Shown one piece after another: positions 45,796-57,906 of a stretch of DNA of 64,000 bases. The translations under genes and the position numbers were made by a program. The stretch's first letter is position 1. The number at the start of each line of letters is the position of its first letter. A model generated the notes under the pieces. The model searched no databases. It was not told the DNA's origin and worked only from the letters and a program-made list of their open reading frames with translations. The DNA is taken from positions 3,658,001 through 3,722,000 of the forward strand of contig JAEVHH010000003.1 in the NCBI GenBank assembly GCA_017607445.1. The letters are read 5' to 3'. Origin of the DNA: Histoplasma ohiense (lineage: Eukaryota > Ascomycota > Eurotiomycetes > Onygenales > Ajellomycetaceae).

Positions 45796-46330
45796 TTAAT
45801 TGAGCTATTTATATTGTATATTTAGTGGCAATGATAATGGTAATAATAGCTCGTCCTTCCATACTTATCCCAAGTAAGCTTTTGTTGTGATTTCCAGTGA
45901 CTTGGCTCACACACTGGAGATTATGTTTATCCGGGCCCAAGGCGGTCTGCAAAAAGACAACTGATTCCGCTCTCACAAAAAGTTTTGCCATGACTTTTGT
46001 CACTCTATCAGTTTATCAGTCAGTCGCAGGCTCACAGAAAGATATATTTCAAAGAGCATTGGGGAAACACTTGCTCCCGAGAATTTTTGTTGTTCATTTT
46101 CGCTGATGGAAAGCTTTTCTGCAGCTTGTTGTTTGCCTCTCAATCTTTTCCTGTCACATTCCCATATTGCAATCTTCCCTGGAAATTGAATATCCACACC
46201 TACGAGTAGTGAAGCAACAACCCTGTCTCTTCTTCCGATACTCTATTACCATTGATCAAATAAAGACATATTGTCCCACGCAGAAACAAGCCACGGCGAG
46301 CCTCGGATTATCATATCATACAACAAGAAG
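45796..46330. other. Intergenic between POL4 and the Zn2Cys6 gene
   Basis: A 535-bp spacer between two plus-strand genes, with no gene seen. It must hold the POL4 3' region and the promoter and leader of the regulator. No distinct motif was found. Confidence 0.6.
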
Positions 46331-49061
46331 ATGGGGCGCAAGCCAAACGGAATCGTTTCCGAATTCTTCCATCGCGGTGCCAAACTCGCGGACTCGAGCA
46401 ACCGCTACGAACACACCTGCAAGTCCTGCGGACAAGATTTCCCCAAAGGCCGCACTGATAGCCTTCTCAGCCATTTGGTGAAGACTTGCCAGGCCATTTC
46501 TATTGCGGATAAACAGCGTGTGCTACATCTCTGGCGAGCGGGACCTGAACGCGGAGGACGAGGGAGCAGCGGGAAGAAGCTGCATGTAAATGGAAATGGA
46601 CGCATTGGAAGTGGGAAACCTGGGAGCTTGCCATATGTAGGGAGGCAGACGGTTTTCAACGGGATTGGTGGTGGTCTTAATGGACTTAATGTTCTCGCAG
46701 AAGCATCGAGACAGGTCGGCGCCTCGGATGGGAAGCATCCCAATAACAATAACGAAGAGGGGGAAAATCCTTTAGGAGAGAAGACGATTGTAGTAGATCC
46801 GGCACTAGAAACATCCAGCGCGGGGAAGCAGCGAAATATCGGTATGCAGTCCCGAGTTCCGTCAAGAATTGTGCTGTATTTCCTCTGGTTGTTCAATTGC
46901 TCACATTAATTGTGTTTCTGGCTATCTAGAGGCTGACCTTCGCGCCGCACTTGCGACGTCCTCTCCGCCGCCTAACCCCTACGACACCCATTCGGCAGAA
47001 TCATCGACCGCCATGGCGTTCCTTAATAACAGTTTCTCCCTTGCTAGCGAGCATACTCCTGACCCCGGACAGTCCTCACAACTCTCGTTGATTGCCGCAT
47101 CTGCAAATGAGATGGTCCCGCAGGATGGAGGCCTGTCTCTAGATAATGATGTATGGGCTCTTACCCCCTTTCTATATCCTCTATTGGATTAAATACAGAA
47201 ATGCTGCTTTCAGTCTGTCTACAAAAACAGCTAACATACTCTAGGTGGACTTCAACTCTGATACTCATCATGCAGCTTTCTACCCTCGACCTATTGCCAT
47301 ACATGCGAGTCCACAGGACTCCTCTGGGTTCATCAATAATTTTGGCGAAACTAGCAAGCCAATGAAACATAAACTTAGAGCGCAGTTCTCAGAAGAGCGT
47401 CGAAAGGAAGTCCAATTGGTCAGGAAAATGGGCGCTTGTTTACGATGTCGGATGCTGAAGAAAACTGTGAGTATCTACCCACACCTTTTGTCTCCCTTTC
47501 TGCCACAAATGTTTTGGGGGGATTGTTTGCTGATGCCCAGCTATAGTGCTCTTCGGAAGATCCATGTAGACAATGTCAGGCAATTCAACATCCTCGAGTA
47601 TGGATGGAATGCTGCATTAGAGATCGGCTGCCGACTCAATTAACGGCTTACTCAGCAGGTGAAGACTTCCCTCCACGACAGATAAGCCCAAGAAACAATG
47701 TTAATTTCAAGTGCAATGAATAGGCCTTCACACGACATTGGCTTATCACGACATTACCAAAGTCAAAAGCCAGCTTTCCTTTGACCTTGGGATGGGGAGA
47801 ATTGAGATATTTCACTTTGATAGCCAACCCCCAAAATTCATCACCTTCAGTGCTCTACACCACCAGATAGAGCCTATTCAACACGTAGATCCTAATCTTC
47901 CTGGGGTCACGGCCGACGAAAAACCAAGAGTTCAAGCGCAGCAAGACATCCGTATATTAGAAGGAGATATCGACGAGCTATCTACGAAAGTGGAGGCTTA
48001 CATGAAAACAATGGCTGTTCAGTATTTCGAATCAGAGCCGTCTACTTTTATCAGAGAATCCGTTACTTTGTCTTGGGAGCTATACCAGAACACGGCTGTA
48101 AGCAACCCAATTATTCCAAATATTCACCCAAATTTACGAGACGAAATGTTTGTGCAAAATACTAAGCAATACTATTCTAAAACAGGACCCATTGCTAGCC
48201 GGGGTGTTAGACCTTTGGATTGCAACTCGAATCCTTGTGGATACGGAACAACTAAAATGGAAAATATTCCTCAACCCAACTCTCCCACCATCTTCCACCC
48301 AACCAATATCTTCAACTTCCACAGAACTCGTCGCCGCCATCGACGAAACAAATTACCCAAACTCGTATGCTCTAATTTGTGCCCAAATGCGTGCCGCCAC
48401 AGAGAGATTTGCAGGACGAATTAGCAAGGTTGTTCTCACTAAAATCGAGCAGCGGCTACTTCAAAAACAACGCAGTGGGCACTTCCGCACGTTTCTAGGT
48501 GCCGTTGTATTGATGAATTGTGTTGAACGGATGGCGTGGCTGTTCAGAAAATGGGAGAGCAATGAACAGGATAGGCAGCTGGTATGGTACCCATTTTGCC
48601 CCTTTAAGATACATGTTATATAATTTTAACATATTTCATCCAGTGGCCACTCGAAAGTGGACCCGCCATATACGCAGACCAAAACAATCGATTTGCCGAT
48701 ATTGTCACCACCCATCTCCGCATGCGCTCTCTAGCCCCGGACTGCACCTTAGATCCTGAAACGGGAAACCTAAAGGCTGGTTACAGCAGCGACCCAGACG
48801 TCACCAAATGGTTCAATGCGATCAGTATTTCGCGTAAGCATGCTATATCCATATCCAATGACCTTATTACCCTAGCTTCTCTATCAAAAGTCATATTGAA
48901 CATCATTTAAAATGTGATATTTCTCGTGAACTAACCATCTCGTTTCTGTCTAAATAGCTGAATTCTTCCAAGAACGGCAAAGGGATGAATTCGATGCCTC
49001 AAATCCACGTTCTTTTGACTTGCTGTACTGTACACAGCTGTTCCGACCGGCCAGCGCTTGA
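46331..49061 (+). CDS. Zn2Cys6-type fungal transcription regulator
   Basis: Probable nuclear regulator with an internal binuclear zinc cluster. Eight exons are proposed: 46331-46841, 46930-47150, 47245-47466, 47547-47658, 47724-48097, 48186-48581, 48644-48833 and 48958-49061, giving 709 residues with frame kept throughout. Residues 26-52 hold a Cys/His module (HTCKSCGQDFPKGR, then HLVKTC) like a BED or C2H2 finger. Near residue 308 is the C-x2-C-x6-C half-cluster (ACLRCRMLKKTC), split by an intron just before its third Cys and completed by EDPCRQCQ and a final Cys pair. The cluster lies mid-protein rather than at the N terminus. The C-terminal half is helical and of unknown role. No target pathway can be inferred. 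Confidence 0.82.
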
Positions 49062-50177
49062 AGGTTGCCGGAAAATATTGCAAGATAAACATTCCTTCTT
49101 TTTCGTTTTTCCCGCTATTTCCTGCCATTTTGTATCCCGATTCCCCGTGTTATACTCTAACACTGTTTACAAGCTTTCTGTACATTGACTCTGGAGGTCC
49201 TGTGTCTACGAGCTGTATGCTGCGTTTTGTACTTCCATTTTCTTTCTCATCTCTCTCGCTTTCGTCTCTTTCTACCTTTGCTCTACGTTTATGATCACGC
49301 TATTGAATTTTTGATGCTTTCTATACTCGGGAAACTCCTCCCCCACCGGGAAGGGCGAAAATGGCCAAACCCAAAAAGGGTCAAAAACAGAACCGGGATA
49401 TTCGTTAATGGCATATCAAATCTTATAGGAAGAAGGGGGTAATATTATATGTTTTTTTCCTTCTCTCTTTTGGCAAAGTTTTTGCATTGCATATCTGGCG
49501 TTTTTACCTATTTCTAGCTATATACATCCTTTTGTTTTCATGTGTGTTCTTGCTTTAACTTGTCGATTTTCATTTTTTTTTTTTGTTATCTTGTACGGGC
49601 TCGGGGTTATCAATGTTTTCCTTTCTTCCATTTCTTGGTCCCTCTGATGACTCTAGTTTACAGGTTATTATTGTCTTTGTTGGCTCTGTCTGGGATTGCA
49701 GCCAGTGTTTCTTCACTTTGTTCCCCACCCTCATTTTCTTTCCTGTGGGCGGCTATGTGATATGTTCTGTACGTGCGAATGGAAAGGTTGATTGTGATAT
49801 TATTTTCCCTTGTTCATGGGATGGGGTGGTTGGCTTGTAAATGCTAAGGATTTGGGAGGTATATTTAGAGAACGGATGGTTATTATCATTGTTCATTTTT
49901 GCTCCTTGCCTCCGCCTTTTTCCTTACTATTTCTTTTGCTTCTTTCGTTCTTTTTAAACCAGTTATTTCTGGCGGATAAATTCTTGTAAAGTATATGTAT
50001 GGAGTACTATCAGCACCAAATCTATTAGCTTTCTTTGAATCTTGTTCCCTTCTCGTCTCCGTCGTTTTTTCCTTCGGCAAAAGGTGTTGTTCTGCTGCGT
50101 TCAGTGCACGGCGTATCCCAAGGAGATTTAGCGTTAGTTAAACAATGCCAATCCCGCCAAAACATTTACCAAAGTTA
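49062..50177. other. 3' region of the Zn2Cys6 gene and tRNA upstream
   Basis: About 1.1 kb of T/C-rich plus-strand sequence with no supported gene. It resembles the pyrimidine-rich 3' regions of other genes here. Open frames at 49058-49294 and 49542-49840 are composition-driven. Confidence 0.6.
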
Positions 50178-50270
50178 GGCCAGGTGGCCGAGTGGTTATG
50201 GCGTCAGGTTTAGGTTCGCTTAAAATCCCTGATTTCGAGAGATTCCCGCGTTCGAATCGCGGCCTGGTCA
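50178..50270 (+). tRNA. tRNA-Leu, anticodon UAG, with 12-nt intron
   Basis: Cloverleaf read by eye. The acceptor GGCCAGG (50178-50184) pairs with CCTGGTC (50263-50269), including one G-T pair, and the discriminator is A50270. The anticodon stem TCAGG (50204-50208) pairs with CCTGA (50228-50232). The loop TTTAGG...C gives anticodon TAG (50211-50213), with a 12-nt intron at 50215-50226 one base after it. The 13-nt variable arm and T arm CCGCG-TTCGAAT-CGCGG (50246-50262) complete a class II tRNA of 81 nt. Box A TGGCCGAGTGG and a box-B-like CGTTCGAATCG are present. A TTTT/TTTTTT terminator begins at 50273. CCA is not encoded, as expected in a nuclear gene. Confidence 0.93.
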
Positions 50271-51191
50271 TCTTTTCCTTTTTTCCTCTACCTTTTTCTT
50301 TTTTCCTCTACCTTTTTCTTAAGGTTTTCTTTTGTTGAAGAGAAAATACAGCCATTTTTAAATTTTTACTGTCCTCCTCCATCTAGGGAGGTACTTTGGT
50401 GATAATCTGTACAAATTTCTTTGCGCAACCTCAATCAAGCCTGACCCGGGATCAACTTGAAAATGTATACTGCAGTAGAAGTATATCATCAACATCAGGA
50501 AAAGTAGCTAAAGAGTTGAAATAACACACTCGATAAATGGTCATATACCTCATAAAATAAATAACAATGGTGAGTGCGGGTTTGGAGGAAACAGGCCTCT
50601 GCGATCTAAATCTACTAGTAGCTCCTACGACACGAGGAATGATAATTGGTGTAGTAGAGGTGTAATAAAATGGAGGACGAAGGAAAAACGAGAGAAGAAG
50701 GGAATGGTGTAACTGGCAGGGTTCGAGGTGATAATAAAGAGCAGAGGGGGGGGCCGTTGATATCATAGGATCCATAAGGAATTGCTGTCGAAGAAAAGAG
50801 GAGAATTTGATGGGTGAATATTAACAACGTCCGGGAAAAGAAACAAGTGAACCCTGATGTGGTGAACACCTGGCGAGAAGAGGGAACAAAAACGAGTATA
50901 TTACAAAGGCCAGGAAAAAGGCAATCAACGCTGACTGTATAAGAATAGCAGGCATACTACGAGGTATCTCACACAAGTTAAAAAAAAAAAAGCCGAAGAG
51001 AAACACAGAATCACAAAAACAAGGGGGGATATCCAGAATGGAAATGAAAATTACTTAAGAAGAAAAAATGAAAGAAGCCAAAGAGCAAGGGGGAATGAAA
51101 AATCATACAGAAAACCACACCCTTTTTACCCTTTCAATCAAAAGGAGAAAAACATGAGAACCAAAGGGTCAATCTATTAACAATTCATCAA
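50271..51191. other. Spacer after the tRNA, 3' region of the minus-strand gene
   Basis: The first 50 bp hold the Pol III terminator and a perfect 20-bp tandem duplication (50281-50320). From about 50550 to 51190 the plus strand is purine-rich, the mirror of a pyrimidine-rich 3' region for the minus-strand gene ending at 51192. No protein gene is supported. Confidence 0.6.
50281..50320. repeat. Perfect 20-bp tandem duplication
   Basis: The unit TTTTCCTCTACCTTTTTCTT occurs twice in immediate succession. It is placed 11 bp downstream of the tRNA-Leu and doubles the T-rich Pol III termination region. Confidence 0.95.
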
Positions 51192-54100
51192 TTAAACATC
51201 TAATTGTCCGTCCAACACCCTCCTTGCGGCGTCCAGTCTCCTCCGGAAAAGAACGGAAGACCTCTCGTCCGCGCTCGACCGTTTATCGCTATTATTAGAC
51301 GACAACTGCAGTTGTAGCGCTACTTTGCCCAGGCTCTGGAGAAGCCCTTCCATCACTTTAGTGTCATCCTGGCTGAGCCGCGCGTCGAATATTACTTGGT
51401 CGCCTTCCGACTCTGACGTATACAATTGTGTCGCGGCGGACGATATTAGAGAGGATATCATGACTGTTGGGGAGCGTAAGTGTGCAGCAGCTTCGCGAAG
51501 TGAGGTAGAAGCGTCGTTGGAGTGCTGGCGGTTGTGGCCTCGGTGATGGCTGCCGCTTTTCTTGTTATTATAGTTGGTGTTTTTAATTGATGCGCGCGGC
51601 GTAGAGGCAGTGGAGAGAGGAGTGGGTGAGACGGAGCCGTTAGCGTAGATGACGGTTTGGCGAGTCTGTTGTCGGCTGGTGGTTTGGGAATCTTGATATT
51701 GTTGGCGGAATTGAAGGTCTTTTTGATAGAAACATTAAATGTGTGTTTCATTAGTTCGGTTCAAAAAATAGAAGGAAGAGGGAGTGTAGAATATACCGGA
51801 GTGGGAATACTTCATCCCTTTCCCGTTCATGCTCCCGTACAACGCTTTCTCAATTTCGTCAGCGCTATCCTCGTTGTCGTCGCCGTATTCCGCCCCTTCC
51901 GTAGCTGTCTCAAAGGAAGCTGTCGTGGATATTGTATCAGCGCTATTATTTCGCACATGGCCCTTCCTGCCTCGTGGTGACGTGTCTAAGTAAACAGTTG
52001 CCTGACTCCCTGGCCTTGTAGTCTCCACGGATCCGGCGGAGCTATAACTTTGACGGCGCTGGTAGGCCTTATCTCTTGAGTAATTTCCCAATGCACTGTG
52101 TAGGAAAAAGTTTTCATAGTCAAATGCGTCTTCTCGATCCTCGTGTCGTGTAGTTTCTGATACAGTAGGCACAGGCGGAAAGTCTTCATATATATCCTCA
52201 TCAGATGACACTGGGCTGTCAAGTGGTTCACTTAGGATTTTAGCGAGGGCGGCTCGGTCAATATCATCCGAATCGTCATCGTCAAATTCTTCGTCCGCAT
52301 CCTCATAAAGACTGGCTACTATCGATTTCTGGTCGGCTGGGCGATCCCTATCCGAGATTATTTGCTGTGTCGGCTCCTCTACCACCTCCGGGGCAGGAGA
52401 CGGACCAGTGTTGAGGGGAGCCAGGTGTGGCTGGGCTGTACCTCCGCCTATGTTCTTCTCATTACTCTGTTCGTTCCAGAAGGTATCCGCACCATTACCA
52501 CGCGCGCCAACATATTCGCCAGCAGTTGTGTACCACTGCTCCGCCGCCGTGAACGGGCTGGGAGTGCGAAGACTTTGGAGACTCCGTCGGCGTACGTTAT
52601 CTTCGTGTGCCTGAACCTTGAGGGTCGAGATCTTGCTTTTAAGATCCTGCATCTGGTCTTGAAGGCCGCGGACTTGGAGCTGTGACTGGGAACGAGATGG
52701 TATGCTAGCTGGATACGTAGCATTAAATTCCTCCACCGATGAGATTTTTGGAACGCCGTTCGCACGATTAGGAGGTGTATTTTCAAGGTTACCATTCCGT
52801 TGTGCGAGCAGCGAGTCCGGTTTTGAATGTGGAGAGTCTGATTGTGAAACGTTGTTACTAATAGGCTCAGATGGATCTTCAGGAATATAGTTGAATGTAG
52901 ACACTGGCGATTTGTATGTTGTTTTAGCCTCGGATCGATCATGGCGGGAGATGTCACTTGCTCCAAAACCCGATGCGTTCGTTGACCCAAGTGCGCTGAA
53001 AGAGCGGAATGGAGGTCGCATATTTTCTCTATTGGCCACACTACTTTGTGCTGACTGGACTGATACATCGCTCAAGCCCCTGGAATGTGAACTATTCGCA
53101 CTCAAATCTTGAGAAACCCTTTGGCGCATCAGTGCTCCAGCGAGGCTAGTTTGAGCCCGCCTCTCGGTGATAGAATATGATCTGCCCATGTTACCCGTAG
53201 ATTGACGGTGGTTGAGGGGAGATGTACCCATCAAGAGAGAAGGTGATGGACTCATGCGAAAAGAAGTACGGGCTCGACTGAGATTACCTTCCATGTGCTG
53301 GATAAAAATCGTAACCTGTCAGTTTTTTGGGCTTCGTTTCCTTTGTGCAAGATCAATCCAATTGCAAGGAAAATTCTAGGGGTGGAGGGGAATACAAACC
53401 GTCAGTCTCTTCTTTGCGTTTTCAAGAATCCGTTCCGCTTCCTTGCTCAACATAGCAGAGGAAATTTCATCATCCATCTCCACGTCGATTTCTCCATCGA
53501 CTCCCCCCTCTTCTCTGATAGCCTTCATATTCCTCGTTTCCCTCAAAGATTCGACCCCCGTAAAATCCTGTGGTAAGCGGTCGCTCTCTTGGCTGTAACG
53601 TTGGTTGAGCTCCTTTGTCGCATTCTCTAGATGTGTCCCGTTATGGGAATCCCCATTCTGATGATCTGTTCGAAACTCTTCCCATTTGTCCAGAATCTCA
53701 CTTGGAGCACTGACCGTCGAACTGGATGCACTGCAGCTTGCAGAATCCTCCTCCGCGACACTGCCATGATCGTGATCGCCATATCCAACGTCTTGCCCTA
53801 GGGTCCCATCGTTTTTATTGTGCAATTGAGTTTTCAAAACCAGCGCACTATCCAAAGTCATCTCGTTTCCCTGTGCCTCTTCATCATCTCCATCCCATCT
53901 GGAACGCGTAGGTGATTCCTCCTCTCCAATATCCGACAACGGCGGGCGAACCTCATGCCCTGCAAACACCCAATTGTTGCGTGGAGGAGCGTTCCGCTGT
54001 TGATAATTGTTGGGCGCGCTGTTCGATGCAGAGACCGCTACACCGATTCCCGCAGAGGAAACATGAAACCCATTCTCTGCCTGTAAGACGCTGCGACGGT

Positions 54101-54401
54101 AACCAGAGTGCTCCGGCGATGGGAGTTGTAAGGGTCGAAAAGGGGGCGAAGGGGTGGAGCATTCGCGCTCGATGTCGTAAGGGAGAATCATATCAGGGTT
54201 TGTCAGGGTAGGAGAGGGGAAGGAAGAGGTATTATTAGAATTATTATTAGCTGTGGGTGATATAGGGTGGTGGTGTCGGTGGTGGTTCTGCTGCTCCTCC
54301 TGCGTTTGCTGGTTATTCTGAGCACCGATGGCTGGTGGAGAACTCCGTTGGCTCTCAAAGGAGGTGAATGTAGCCAAGGTCGAACGAGACATGGTAGACA
54401 T
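51192..54401 (-). CDS. Large low-complexity fungal protein of unknown function
   Basis: A 1009-residue protein from three exons: 53400-54401, 51797-53297 and 51192-51718. The frame runs 99 bases upstream of 54401 but only from a TTG, so the ATG at 54401 (MSTMSRSTLATF) is taken. Most of the sequence is Ser/Asn/Pro-rich and predicted disordered, with acidic stretches (EEFDDDDSDDIDRAAL). Two ordered segments stand out: SKEAERILENAKKRLTHMEG, spanning the first junction, and a coiled coil QLQVRGLQDQMQDLKSKIST. The C terminus (EGLLQSLGKVALQLQL, RRRLDAARRVLDGQLDV) is helical. I recall similar proteins in filamentous ascomycetes but know no function; a scaffold or cortical role is only a guess. Confidence 0.82.
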
Positions 54402-55765
54402 GGTTATTTGACTAATTTGACGGCGCGGATAAGGGGCGCAAGGATTGAGGGCATGCAGCAACCCGGTCGAAGGATGTACAATTTCCTTTGTTCGGGCCAA
54501 TCTTGAAGAAATTAATCCTGGTAAAGTCGGGCACTACAGGCCCTGCACTTTGTTTGCCTGCCCCCACCTGCTGCCGGTGCGCGTCACTACAGGACTCACC
54601 AGCTATTTTACGTAGTGGTACGTCCGAGAATTCATCAGATGCATGCGCAGAAATTGTGGGTGGATCCAACTTAGGCTAGCTTTCAACTCAGAATAGTATA
54701 GGCGACGGAGTTAGGGGGTGAATAGCGAGGAGAAGGATGTCGCATGGGTCAATTGGTATCAAAGCACAAAGCAATCCATTGACATCGCGGCGGAGACGAA
54801 GCAAGGGCTGGAGACTAAAATACTGGAGCATGAAGTTAAGGACGTTGTCCGAAGGAGGTTTGACCAGAGCGTGGATGTTAGTATTTATGAGGTTGGCCAA
54901 AAATGGACTGGGGTGATTAAAGTTGAGCCTCAGAGACGATCGACAGAAGCAACATCCGCATAGTTAACTATATATTTTGATATGGCATAAGCATGAAGAC
55001 ATAGCTTGTAGTTGACTAGTTAGAAAACATAGATAACTAGATGGAGGACACAGATCTAGAAATTCAAACCTTATCTCGATTCCATTCCGACCTATATTTA
55101 CACTTTGTTTTAGTCTTTGTGGGAATATGTTTATTGTAGAGTACTAGTAGCCCCTGAGGCCAAAGAAGCCAAATCCAATCAGAGCGTCATGAAATGGCTA
55201 ATACCTATGCCTGTAAAGGAATAAACCAACCCTACTGTTGTTTTATTGTCAGGAATAATGCCCGTTAGCATACCCAACACCCTTTCCGACCAGACGCCTG
55301 CTCCATATAACAGAAGGCCCAGTTCAGAGTAATCACTTCGGATAACTTTCCGTCCTACATGTTATAAATAATTCTCCTAGGCGGGGAAGGATATGAGGTG
55401 TGACAAGAATGGTAACGAGTAACCTAGATGGTCTCGGGCTGGGACTGACACACGTGGGCACTATGTGCAACTCGCGAAATTATAACCTTCAAGTTCTACC
55501 GAAGAGAGGGAAAATAAGTTCCACGCTTGAATGCTTAAATAGATCGATCGACCATGCCTGCTCAGATCAGACCGGATGGAAATTTGTGTGGAACTTCGTA
55601 AACTGACAATTGTCAGTCAGACCTGAGGAACAACACCACTTGATGAGTGCTTCTCAAGAGCTCCGCCCCAGCCTCATTATACTTTATATTCCCGTCTAAT
55701 TTGTTTTGAAAAAAAGAAAAAAAAAATAAGCAAAACGGAAACCAAAACAAAAAATCTCAGAAAAG
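54402..55765. other. Intergenic with one doubtful plus-strand frame
   Basis: About 1.36 kb upstream of the 1009-aa gene and downstream of PUF6. A plus-strand frame at 54715-54963, possibly an exon after a TTAG acceptor, encodes about 82 residues of protein-like composition (IDIAAETKQGLETKILEHEV) but no 5' exon can be assigned. The rest holds no gene. Confidence 0.5.
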
Positions 55766-57906
55766 CTACCCAACCCTTTCCAATAACAACTTTGCCGCAC
55801 TGCTAACGGCTCCCCTCTTCTCCCCCTTATTCGCAGGCTCCTTCGCTGAAAGCTCAGCCAACACCCTCTTGTGCTTTGTCAAGGTTTTCACCAACTCCCC
55901 TCTCTTCCCAAAATCCTCCGCCTCGACAAGAGCCAGTATCACAAACGGATTCGGCCCAGTGATCCACGCCATCACATTTGCCGCAATTTGCTCATAGAGC
56001 AGACCGTGAAAATTTAACGGCGGCTGCACTTTTTCTACACATTTGGTCTTGCTGTTAAACCGACCACCCTGGACGAGTGCTTTCAGCATCCGCCCCGCAG
56101 ATGGGCTCTTCAGGGCTTCGGGTTTAGACGTTGGTAGAGCCGCGATGGCAGTTAGGGCGGCTGTTTTGTCACCATCTGCACTGAAGAGGACTTCTGTGAT
56201 GAATTGGCAGCCGAAGCTATATTCAACCAGAGAGTCTGCACTTGCGGCGATGAATTCAAGCAGGGTCGGTGAAGCAGCTTTGATGAGCTCTTGGCGACGG
56301 ATATTCGGGTCCTTTTTGGATGTTTGGGATCGGATCGCTAGGACTTCATCGAGGATTTTCTTGTGATCTGGGTCTGTGACGAGCCAGCGTGTTGTATCCT
56401 CGGCAAAAGGATAGAGGATGGGGATCCGGGCTGTGAGGTCAATAATTTGAAGTAGAAGTTCTTCGTGACGAGCTTCCGCAGTAGATGCTTGGTTGAGGAG
56501 CTCTGGAAATATCGATTTAGATGAGAGTTTGGTGTCATCGATGACCTCATAAGCTGTAAGGAGGACCACCTGTCCGTTCACATCGCCGGCTAGCATTTTC
56601 ATCGTGCCTCTGTAAAGTCTCAATAGAAGTTTTCTGTCTTTGGCGTTCGAATATGCAAAACATAGAGATACCAGTCGGGCACCCGACTTCGTAAATGCCA
56701 AATTTTTAGCGAGGTCCCCTTCCTCGTCACCCAGGATGAGCTGGACAAGCTCTGCTGCCTCCTCACTACCAGGCGTGGTGTTGAGGAAATATTGAAGCAT
56801 GGCATCATGCAACATCGTGAACCCAGTAAATTTTTTCTGGACGAGATGGTTGATAAACTCATGAAGATATTTCATAATAGGGCCCCTCTTTTCTGGGGTT
56901 TTTGAGATAATCTCCGCCAAATCTGCCGTTTCCGGCACCCCATCCGCAGGTCTGAAAACCACAAATTCAGCTCCATACCACTCGCGGAGTAGCATAGCCC
57001 GCTGAGTAGCTGTTGCAACAGTCCTGTAGATATCATCCACGATCCATGACGCCTCCGGATGCCGCATGAGCCGCTTAACATGTCCATAAAACTCGGGAAG
57101 AATTATATCCCTGACCTCCGAGTCGCCATGAACCAGTAATTTCCCGATCAAGAATTTTGCATACTTACTCTCCGCCAGGCTGCAATAGTCACCCTTCAAT
57201 TCTTTCGCGATGTCCTTGCGCTGTTGGGGAGAGGCATATTTGAGCGCCGTCTGAATGACACGGACGGAGTCGTGTTTGAAAACAAACTCCTTTACCCGTC
57301 CCGTGATGATAGAGTATAGCTCCGCGACAAGTTTTTTGCGCTCCTCAAGAGGTACGTGTGATTTGCGGCGAAGGCGTTCCCAAAGCTTCTTGGAGCGGGC
57401 AATAAGGTCGGAGTTTGGTTTTGCGGCTTTGCGTTCCTGCGCAAGCGCTTTTTGCTTTGCGTGTGATTCTTTTGAGGAAGTTCCACCTGGTAACAGGAAT
57501 TGATTGGGTTAGACATAAGTCAAAAGGTGGAATTTTTTTTTTTTTTCTGGGAACACATACTTTTTACAGAGAGAGCACCGGCCCCAGTTCCATTTGCCTG
57601 TTTTTCTGAACTGTTCGAACTTTTTGAACGAGTCTTCAATTTCTGAGGCTGAGCGGTATCTTCGCTGTCAGACGGGGAATCATCCACGTCTACTCCCTCT
57701 TCACTGAAATTAAAATCTTCTTCCTCCTCATCATCATTGTCATTCTCGTCATCCTCGCTGCTCTCAACCTTTCGCTGTGGCTTTTTCGACTTCGACTTGC
57801 TCTCCACAACCGGCTTGTTTTTATTCACTCTCCCTCCATCTTTAACTTTTGTCCGTTTACCCTCACGACCATCTGCATTATCGACTCTGCGCTTAATCCC
57901 CGCCAT
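55766..57906 (-). CDS. puf6: Pumilio-family ribosome biogenesis protein Puf6
   Basis: PUM-HD (Puf-A/Puf6 class) RNA-binding protein of the nucleolus, involved in 60S biogenesis and, in yeast, ASH1 mRNA repression. Exons are 57561-57906 and 55766-57486, giving 688 residues. The N-terminal third is Lys/Arg-rich and then acidic (DDENDNDDEEEEDFNF). The Puf-like array starts near residue 140 with LWERLRRKSHVPLEERKKLV and RVKEFVFKHDSVRVIQTALK, followed by SKYAKFLIGKLLVHGD. A long C-terminal repeat region follows, with SYGCQ-type helices represented by VEYSFGCQFITEVLFS. Start context: ATG at 57906 is the first in frame; the frame upstream continues only from non-ATG codons. It joins NUG1 and RPL35 as a ribosome-related gene of the window. 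Confidence 0.92.

Noticed and set aside
25079..49061. A biosynthetic or defence gene cluster
   Set aside because: The genes are unrelated housekeeping functions; no polyketide synthase, NRPS, terpene synthase, transporter or NLR-type protein is present.
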